Source: Streptococcus sp. UBA6071
Lineage (GTDB): Bacteria; Bacillota; Bacilli; Lactobacillales; Streptococcaceae
Assembly: GCA_002436115.1 (NCBI GenBank)
Contig: DIXV01000051.1
Span: 1 to 10,662, forward strand
Length of the DNA: 10,662 nucleotides
Direction: 5' to 3'
Position numbers and translations under genes: made by a program. Positions 6,401 through 10,662 of this stretch are shown here, piece after piece. How positions within the stretch are numbered: the first letter of the stretch is position 1; each line of letters starts with the position of its first letter. The notes below the pieces were generated by a model, which searched no databases, had not been told where the DNA came from, and was given only the letters and a program-made list of their open reading frames with translations.

Positions 6401-6445
6401 CGATTTAAGATTTACCTATATAATGGTTAAAATTTTCGCTATAAC
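6400..6445 (+). promoter_or_regulatory. Separate gsp promoter with one clear half-site
   Basis: ACGATTTAAGAT (6400-6411) matches the blpA/blpS half-site ACCATTTAAGAT at 11 of 12 bases and is followed by exactly 28 bases and TATAAC (6440-6445). The sequence 21 bp upstream (6379-6390, still coding for blpB) matches poorly, about 5 of 12. The preserved spacing argues for a real, perhaps weaker, autoinduced promoter inside the blpB-gsp junction. Confidence 0.65.
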
Positions 6446-6470
6446 AATATCAAGCAAGGAGCTTTATACT

Positions 6471-6620
6471 ATGAAAAATAAAAAAACTATTGATACTTTC
6501 ACTGACCTTTCTTCTGAACAACTCAAGCAAATCAACGGTGGCGATTGGTGGTATGACATTAGGAAACTTATTGGGAATATCCGCCAACAGAGCAAGCCGG
6601 GTCCTCCTAACTTAGGATAG
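6471..6620 (+). CDS. gsp: Gallocin-stimulating peptide precursor (pheromone)
   Basis: A 49-residue precursor. Residues 1-24 are a double-glycine leader (LSSEQLKQINGG) and residues 25-49 are a 25-residue product starting DWWYDIRKLIG and ending in the Pro/Gly-rich KPGPPNLG. AAGGAG at 6456-6461 sits 9 bases before the ATG; an upstream in-frame start at 6342 would run inside blpB and is a shadow. One positively charged, amphipathic peptide without GxxxG motifs or cysteines, without an immunity gene and convergent to a histidine kinase gene, is the signature of a BlpC/ComC-type inducing peptide. In S. gallolyticus the inducer of gallocin is called GSP and acts through BlpH. BlpAB should process and export it. 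I infer its mature end from the Gly-Gly rule; further trimming cannot be excluded. Confidence 0.88.
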   Translation: MKNKKTIDTFTDLSSEQLKQINGGDWWYDIRKLIGNIRQQSKPGPPNLG

Positions 6621-6626
6621 ATTTTA

Positions 6627-6668
6627 AAACACCTCTTAGAGAGGAAGTATCTTCTCTAAGAGGTGTTT
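6627..6668. terminator. Bidirectional terminator between gsp and blpH
   Basis: Arms at 6627-6644 and 6651-6668 pair over 18 bp (one wobble) around a 6-base loop. The minus side continues into TTTTAAAAT; the plus side ends in TTT within the stem. It serves both convergent units, gsp from the left and blpSRH from the right. Confidence 0.9.
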
Positions 6669-6678
6669 AGAACTTTCA

Positions 6679-8004
6679 TCAAATTTTAATTTCTACGATT
6701 TGGCGAAATGAATAATTCTGGCTACTGGTATTGATAGCTACATTGGGGTATCTATTTACAATGGCCAATACATTATAAAGCCCTACACCCTTATTCTCTC
6801 CCTTCGAGCTCATACCAAAATCATAAATTTTGGAAATCTCTACCTTCTCTACTCTTGTTGAATTTTCAACAACAAAAATTTGTTTATTGGCTGAAGAAAT
6901 ATAAGCTAGGGTCATCTTAGGAATAGCAGCTTCAATACTAGCTTCAATGGCATTATCACATAAAATAGAGACAATTGTAATAAAATCAACTAGCTCCATT
7001 CCTTGCAAGGTTATTTCTTCTGGTATCTCAATAGAGAGAGACACACCATTTTCTTGCGCCTGGATAAACTTAGCTGCCAATAAGCTTTTCAAGGCATCAT
7101 CTTGGATACATATCAACCTACCAACATCATATTTTTGATTTCTAAAGTGTTTATCAGAGTCCTTCAAAACTGTTTCATAAACACCTTCAACAAGTGAGAT
7201 ATCCTTTTGATCAATCCCTATTTTTAAGGTCGTTAAAAGATTTGCATAATCATGTCGGAACCCCCTAACTCCTTTATAAAGTTCCTCAATATGATGACTA
7301 TAAGCTTCCATATCTCTTAATTGTAGCTCTTTTTGAAAACTTAATTTATCTTGTAGTTGCTCTCGTAAGTGTTTGTCTAAATGATTGATCGTTCCCATAA
7401 AAAGGATTAAATAAATAACCACTGTAGATTCACGATGAGGTAAAGTGTTGATGTGCCTTTCGTATTCTAAATAGGATAGGAACTGAATAATGGTATAATA
7501 AACAAACATACTCACATTGACAAAGATGAAAAGCTTTCTATCTCTATTATTGATGAACTCAGATTGTATCGGCTTAAAATCATATTGAAAGGATTTTAAA
7601 AACAATAAAGTTAGTATAGCCGATAAAAGGAAAACAACAGTCAGTCCAATAGAAACCTCATTTATTTTCTGGTTACTTGTATCAAGCATTGGTAAAAGGA
7701 AAAATGTCATTGATCGCTGGAATAAGTTCCATAAGGTTATTGGGAATAAGGCATAAAAAATCTTCAGAGTTGTAGGATAAGACTTTCCAACAATCCACGA
7801 TACAATCAACATGTAACTTGGAAGTTCGAAATAAGAAGACAAATCGTCTGGAAAAACCACGAAGAATGTTGCATGCAGAAATCTTCCAGTAATTAATGCT
7901 AGATAAAACAAAAATGTCAGCTTTTTGCCACTAATTTTTGAAAAAAGAAACAAGGGTAAGTAAATATCTAATGCAAGTTCTAAAAGTTCTAAAAAAAGGA
8001 TCAT
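6679..8004 (-). CDS. blpH: Pheromone-sensing histidine kinase
   Basis: A 441-residue kinase of the ComD/AgrC-like (HPK10) type. The first 210 residues are strongly hydrophobic with about six to seven membrane helices and form the peptide receptor. A helical linker leads to the dimerisation helix with the phospho-acceptor His251 (RGFRHDYANLL). The ATP-binding domain has the N box DNAIEAS (Asp350, Asn351) and the G box KGVGLYNV (405-412); a separate D box is not obvious, as in this family. The ATG at 8004 lies 8 bases after the blpR stop, and GGAG overlaps that stop codon. It is the last gene of the blpS-blpR-blpH operon and ends at the bidirectional terminator. It should bind extracellular GSP and phosphorylate BlpR. 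Confidence 0.94.
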   Translation of the reverse strand: MILFLELLELALDIYLPLFLFSKISGKKLTFLFYLALITGRFLHATFFVVFPDDLSSYFELPSYMLIVSWIVGKSYPTTLKIFYALFPITLWNLFQRSMTFFLLPMLDTSNQKINEVSIGLTVVFLLSAILTLLFLKSFQYDFKPIQSEFINNRDRKLFIFVNVSMFVYYTIIQFLSYLEYERHINTLPHRESTVVIYLILFMGTINHLDKHLREQLQDKLSFQKELQLRDMEAYSHHIEELYKGVRGFRHDYANLLTTLKIGIDQKDISLVEGVYETVLKDSDKHFRNQKYDVGRLICIQDDALKSLLAAKFIQAQENGVSLSIEIPEEITLQGMELVDFITIVSILCDNAIEASIEAAIPKMTLAYISSANKQIFVVENSTRVEKVEISKIYDFGMSSKGENKGVGLYNVLAIVNRYPNVAINTSSQNYSFRQIVEIKI

Positions 8005-8012
8005 CTTCTCTC

Positions 8013-8759
8013 CTACTTATGCTTATGCAGTGTTGCGATTGCTTCTAAAATACCTTTCATTTTTGTTCGAGCTATTAAACAAGAAGCTCCATTATGAAAA
8101 TAGAGGATTCGCTCCCCCTTATCAACTCTAGCAATATTCACAGGATTCACGACAAAGGAACGGTGACACCGATAGAGGCGCTTGTCTTGCTTAACAAATT
8201 CTGAGAGATTAGCCGTAAACTCAATTCTGTCTTTTTCCGTATACAGAATTACCCGATGAGGGTGTGGGGACGTCTCTATGTAGAGAATATCCTTGAAAGG
8301 GGTTTGCACTTGGGCATGTAGGGATTCGTAGACAAACGAATCCTCTAATTCCCTTCTTCCTTTGGAATCATAAACATATTGTAAGACAGATTCAATACGA
8401 GACCTAAAGGCAACTTCGGACAGAGATTTGTCAATATAATCAAGGGCTGATACCTGTAATTGAAAAGAAATCGGCATAAACTCTGAGTGAGTCGTTACAA
8501 AGACAATAACAGCGTAAGGGTCAATCTCTCGAATTTGCTTAGCAACGTCTAACCCTTTTTGCTCTTCCGCCTTGATTTCAATATCCAAAAAGAAGAGTTG
8601 ATGCCCTCCTTTTTCAGTGATTGCTTCAATAAGTTGATCAGGTTTACCAAAGACATCAAAGAATTGATAGCTCATCTTGTGCTTCATGAGTAATTCTTGA
8701 ATAATAGCTTCAATATGAGATTGTTGCAAAAAATCATCTTCTAAAACAAAAATATTCAC
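8013..8759 (-). CDS. blpR: LytTR-type response regulator, activator of the bacteriocin regulon
   Basis: A 248-residue protein. The receiver domain (1-125) has the acidic pocket Asp8/Asp9, phospho-acceptor Asp59 (LFFLDIEI), Thr89/90 and Lys111 (YIDKS). The LytTR DNA-binding domain spans about 145-245 and includes RCHRSFVVN. The start is a GTG at 8759: AAGGAG at 8769-8774 is well placed, and the preceding blpS stop is 4 bases away, so blpS and blpR are probably translationally coupled. LytTR regulators of the AlgR/AgrA/ComE type bind direct repeats about 21 bp apart, and this window has four complete repeat pairs with one -10 spacing. BlpR is their most likely ligand and so activates bacteriocin, transport, thioredoxin and its own operon. 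Confidence 0.94.
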   Translation of the reverse strand: MNIFVLEDDFLQQSHIEAIIQELLMKHKMSYQFFDVFGKPDQLIEAITEKGGHQLFFLDIEIKAEEQKGLDVAKQIREIDPYAVIVFVTTHSEFMPISFQLQVSALDYIDKSLSEVAFRSRIESVLQYVYDSKGRRELEDSFVYESLHAQVQTPFKDILYIETSPHPHRVILYTEKDRIEFTANLSEFVKQDKRLYRCHRSFVVNPVNIARVDKGERILYFHNGASCLIARTKMKGILEAIATLHKHK

Positions 8760-8763
8760 CGAC

Positions 8764-9105
8764 TCATTCTCCTTCTATTTCTGTCCAACGTTTAAGCAGT
8801 TGACTATATTTTCTTCGTGAAAAATAGATTGGTTTAATCCACTCGTCACGAAATACGATGTCTCTTGTTTGAGAATTGATGGCTTTGATTTTCCAAAGAT
8901 TCACTAAGAAATGACGATGACACCTCAGTAACTCTTTGTCATATAAACGCTCTAATTCTGATAGGGTGGTGCGCACCTCATAGGAGCCTTTTTCGGTAAC
9001 AAGAACAATCACATGAGGTTTGTTGCGATGAGTTGTCATATAATAAAGGTTTGAAAGTGGTATCTTGATGATATCGTGACCGGTTTTTAATAAGAGTTGA
9101 GTCAT
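8764..9105 (-). CDS. blpS: Stand-alone LytTR DNA-binding protein
   Basis: A 113-residue protein made of a LytTR domain and nothing else: no receiver domain, signal or membrane segment. It shares the RCHRxFxVN core with BlpR (RCHRHFLVN here) and ends with a basic helix (SRRKYSQLLKRW). It is the first gene of the blpS-blpR-blpH operon with a strong AAGGAGG at 9112-9118. Without a receiver it cannot be phosphorylated by BlpH in the usual way. A protein with the same DNA-binding fold but no activation domain is a natural competitor at the BlpR sites, and BlpS of S. gallolyticus is reported to act as a repressor of gallocin genes. Its promoter carries the same operator, which implies feedback. A role as co-activator cannot be excluded from sequence. 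Confidence 0.9.
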   Translation of the reverse strand: MTQLLLKTGHDIIKIPLSNLYYMTTHRNKPHVIVLVTEKGSYEVRTTLSELERLYDKELLRCHRHFLVNLWKIKAINSQTRDIVFRDEWIKPIYFSRRKYSQLLKRWTEIEGE

Positions 9106-9126
9106 AATAAGCCTCCTTTTAGGTCA

Positions 9127-9194
9127 ATTATAACAATTCACTGATTCTGTTTTTCAAAAAAATCTTAAATGGTATTTCCTAAGTCCTAAATGGT
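9127..9194 (-). promoter_or_regulatory. BlpR-type promoter of blpSRH
   Basis: On the minus strand ACCATTTAGGAC (9183-9194) and ACCATTTAAGAT (9162-9173) start 21 bp apart. TATAAT (9127-9132) follows after 29 bases; TTATAA would give 28. The site makes the regulator operon part of its own regulon. Confidence 0.8.
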
Positions 9195-9226
9195 AAAACG
9201 TTTCTGGAAAATCCTACCTTCATTAG

Positions 9227-9254
9227 CTTATATCGGGTTAGGAAGTAAAGTCAA
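9227..9254 (-). promoter_or_regulatory. Possible basal sigma-A promoter of blpSRH
   Basis: Minus-strand TTGACT (9249-9254), 16 bases, TATAAG (9227-9232). It would start transcription about 115 bases before the blpS ATG and could supply the uninduced level of BlpS, BlpR and BlpH. The match could be fortuitous in such AT-rich DNA. Confidence 0.35.
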
Positions 9255-9397
9255 GCCCTTTTAGCTTAATGACCGTCTATTTTACCGAAAACGACCCTTT
9301 GACTAAAAAAGTCAACTTTTTTATCAATTTAATCAAATCATCATGAGAAAAGAATCTATCCATTTACCACTTATTTTATCATAAAATTCCGATATTA

Positions 9398-9512
9398 ACA
9401 TTGTCCCAAGATATTCAAAACCTACAGGCAGTCAAAAGTATCTCCCGCTGTTCAAAATGATAATGCAGCCACAAGATTATATCGACGACTAGGCGATTAC
9501 CTTACTTTCTAG
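9398..9512 (+). pseudogene. Remnant of a GNAT acetyltransferase
   Basis: Plus strand. One frame (9398-9442) reads TLSQDIQNLQAVKSI and a second frame (9438-9512) continues as VSPAVQNDNAATRLYRRLG and then a TAG. The second piece resembles the end of the GNAT fold (…V.N.NA..LYRRLGF), and the two frames join at about 9440, as if one base had been lost. The N-terminal acetyl-CoA-binding part is absent and there is no start codon or ribosome binding site. It is a fragment and cannot be functional. The family call rests on a short motif. Confidence 0.5.
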
Positions 9513-9549
9513 GGAGCTTACAAGCTGTTCCTATTTTCTCTTACTATTT

Positions 9550-9604
9550 AAAAATCACCCCAACTTCTTTTACCTGTCGTAAAGGAAATTGAGAGTGATT
9601 TTTT
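9550..9604. terminator. Long bidirectional terminator after the carboxypeptidase gene
   Basis: An imperfect hairpin of about 22-24 bp: AAAAATCAC (9550-9558) pairs with GTGATTTTT (9595-9603), and the inner arms pair with wobbles and two bulges. T runs flank both sides. It lies 24 bases past the TAA at 9628, the expected distance for a gene ending there and not at 9763. Confidence 0.75.
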
Positions 9605-9627
9605 AGTGTATTGGGTGTTAAGCGCCC

Positions 9628-9762
9628 TTAAGTAGTAGCTACATAGCGTCTTAAACCACTAAAGCCGATATAGGAAAGCCAAGTCTGGCCATCTAACTGG
9701 AGAACACGATGGTAATTGACACTTTGTTCAACTTCATAGTCGGTGATAACAGGACTTTCATT
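9628..9762 (-). pseudogene. Cut-off SH3b (SH3_5) domain of the carboxypeptidase
   Basis: In the same frame as the carboxypeptidase and immediately after its TAA (9763-9765), the minus strand stays open for 44 codons to a second TAA at 9628-9630. The segment ends VLQLDGQTWLSYIGFSGLRR followed by YVATT, the characteristic end of the streptococcal bacterial SH3_5 wall-binding domain. There is no start codon or ribosome binding site, so it is the detached C-terminus of the upstream gene, lost through a premature stop or paired indels. Readthrough would restore it. Confidence 0.8.
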
Positions 9763-10662
9763 TTAGGTTCTGCTCGTAGAGTTAGATGTAGAGGCATAGT
9801 CTCCACCCTTGAAGCCAAAGTATTCTTCTAAGCTTAAACCAGAATCGTAAACTTCTTTAGCTTCCTTGCCGATATAACGAATATGCCAAGCTTCTTCCAT
9901 AAAGCCTGTTACGGCTTCTTTTCCTGGTTGGTAGCGTACAACAAACCCATAATTATGAGCATTATTTTTTAACCAGTTGCTAGCTGCGCTATCTTGCAAA
10001 AGATTCCCAGATTTATCCGTTAAATCATAAGCCAAACCAGTCTGGTGTTCGCTATGTCCTGCTCGTGCAGAATACCGGTCGGCTGAAGCTTGACCATCAC
10101 GGTTAACATAGTTTTGGTATAAACTTGCCTGAGTACTGTAGCTTCTAAAGCCACTGTAGTTGTCACCAACATTATAACCTTGGGAAATCATATCGTTACG
10201 CAGGCGTACAAATGCTTCTTTGGCTACTGCATTTTCTCCTGGGTTATAATTGGATGATAAGGGATAGTTTTTGTTAACAACTAGAATGTCATCGTATTTA
10301 CCTTGGATACTGTAGTAGGAACCATTGTGGGTCACTGCTTTCTGTTCACCAGCTTTTGGTTCATCTACTGTTGTCCGATCGACAGTGACACCTTTCATGG
10401 ATCCATCTCTTTGAATATAGTAAAGATGGACATTGTATTCACCGTAGTTATTCTTATGGTCGCTGACTTTTACACTGACCTTGTAGGTGCCGTTAGATTG
10501 GAGCGTTGCATCATACCAGACCACATCATCTTGGCCGCCTTGTGTCGACCAGACAGGAACCTTGACGGTGTGAATACCTTGAGGGGCAGAGGCATTTGTA
10601 ATGATGACATCAAAGCCTTGGGAGGTCTTGTTTTCGATGTTTATCGTTCCTGTCAGCTGATT
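9763..10662 (-). CDS. Secreted VanY-type D,D-carboxypeptidase, partial, C-terminally truncated
   Basis: The gene enters from beyond the right edge: the frame is open to 10662, so the GTG at 10524 is not the true start. The visible 299 residues begin in a GBS Bsp-like repeat (about residues 1-100; PQGIHTVKVPVWS, VVWYDATLQSNGTYKV). An M15B peptidase domain (about 125-285) has the zinc site SEHQTGLAYD (His206, Asp213) and EEAWHIRYIG (Glu257, His260). Numbering counts from the edge of the window. Enzymes of this family remove the terminal D-Ala from peptidoglycan stem peptides outside the membrane. The protein stops in a Ser/Thr linker (STSNSTSRT), directly before the SH3b domain that remains in frame downstream. 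The catalytic residues are intact, so it may still be active but with poorer wall binding. No BlpR site is nearby and it is probably unrelated to the bacteriocin circuit. Confidence 0.85.
   Translation of the reverse strand, partial: NQLTGTINIENKTSQGFDVIITNASAPQGIHTVKVPVWSTQGGQDDVVWYDATLQSNGTYKVSVKVSDHKNNYGEYNVHLYYIQRDGSMKGVTVDRTTVDEPKAGEQKAVTHNGSYYSIQGKYDDILVVNKNYPLSSNYNPGENAVAKEAFVRLRNDMISQGYNVGDNYSGFRSYSTQASLYQNYVNRDGQASADRYSARAGHSEHQTGLAYDLTDKSGNLLQDSAASNWLKNNAHNYGFVVRYQPGKEAVTGFMEEAWHIRYIGKEAKEVYDSGLSLEEYFGFKGGDYASTSNSTSRT

Larger units (their letters stand above)
9106..9549. other. Gene-free interval upstream of blpS
   Basis: Besides the operator at 9127-9194, I see a possible basal promoter (9227-9254), a weak 6-bp plus-strand hairpin followed by CTTTTTT (9299-9321), and a frameshifted acetyltransferase remnant (9398-9512). 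No intact gene is present. Confidence 0.55.

Noticed and set aside
6342..6470. An in-frame ATG at 6342 would extend the gsp product by 43 residues.
   Set aside because: It lies inside blpB in another frame, has no ribosome binding site, and the extension would spoil the double-glycine leader; the ATG at 6471 has AAGGAG at the right distance.
10522..10524. GTG as start codon of the carboxypeptidase gene.
   Set aside because: The frame is open to the window edge and the 46 residues before it complete the GBS Bsp-like repeat, so the GTG is an internal Val codon.
1..10662. CRISPR array, insertion sequence, tRNA or rRNA genes.
   Set aside because: I saw no regularly spaced repeat set, transposase frame, terminal inverted repeats or cloverleaf-like conserved RNA sequence in the window.

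Overview
The window is AT-rich, low-GC Gram-positive DNA with strong AAGGAGG ribosome binding sites. It carries a class IIb bacteriocin locus with the layout of a streptococcal blp cluster. Peptides, regulators and gene order match what I know of the gallocin A locus of Streptococcus gallolyticus (S. bovis/equinus complex). The species call rests on recognition, not on a search.

Layout, left to right. Positions 155-1201 (minus) encode a sortase-anchored surface protein with a CYYC thioredoxin domain. Positions 1202-1922 hold no intact gene, but contain its promoter, three terminator hairpins and the debris of a second bacteriocin unit under a duplicated, damaged copy of the bacteriocin promoter. 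Positions 1923-2608 (minus) are the bacteriocin operon: two double-glycine peptides, each with two cysteines, followed by a small two-helix membrane immunity protein. A divergent promoter region follows. On the plus strand come a C39-peptidase ABC exporter (blpA, 2879-5032), its HlyD-type partner (blpB, 5042-6400) and the 49-residue pheromone precursor (gsp, 6471-6620). A strong hairpin at 6627-6668 separates these from a convergent minus-strand operon that reads blpS (LytTR domain alone), blpR (response regulator), blpH (kinase), spanning 9105 down to 6679. Positions 9106-9627 hold promoters, a frameshifted GNAT acetyltransferase remnant and a terminator. The window ends inside a secreted VanY-type carboxypeptidase gene (minus) whose last SH3b domain is cut off by an in-frame stop.

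How it works together: BlpA/BlpB should cleave after Gly-Gly and export GSP and both bacteriocin peptides. GSP activates BlpH, BlpH phosphorylates BlpR, and BlpR binds paired 12-bp half-sites. I find these sites, with a nearly constant 28-bp spacing to the -10 box, in front of the thioredoxin gene, the bacteriocin operon, blpA and blpS (29 bp for the best -10 there), and a single one in front of gsp. BlpS probably damps the circuit. The thioredoxin protein plausibly makes or maintains the disulfides in the two peptides, and Gip protects the producer.

The core system is already described as gallocin A. The less documented observations are the decayed second cassette whose promoter appears to have lost exactly one 21-bp operator repeat, the split of half-sites into two sequence classes, the separate gsp promoter over the blpB stop codon, and the two eroded genes at the right edge.
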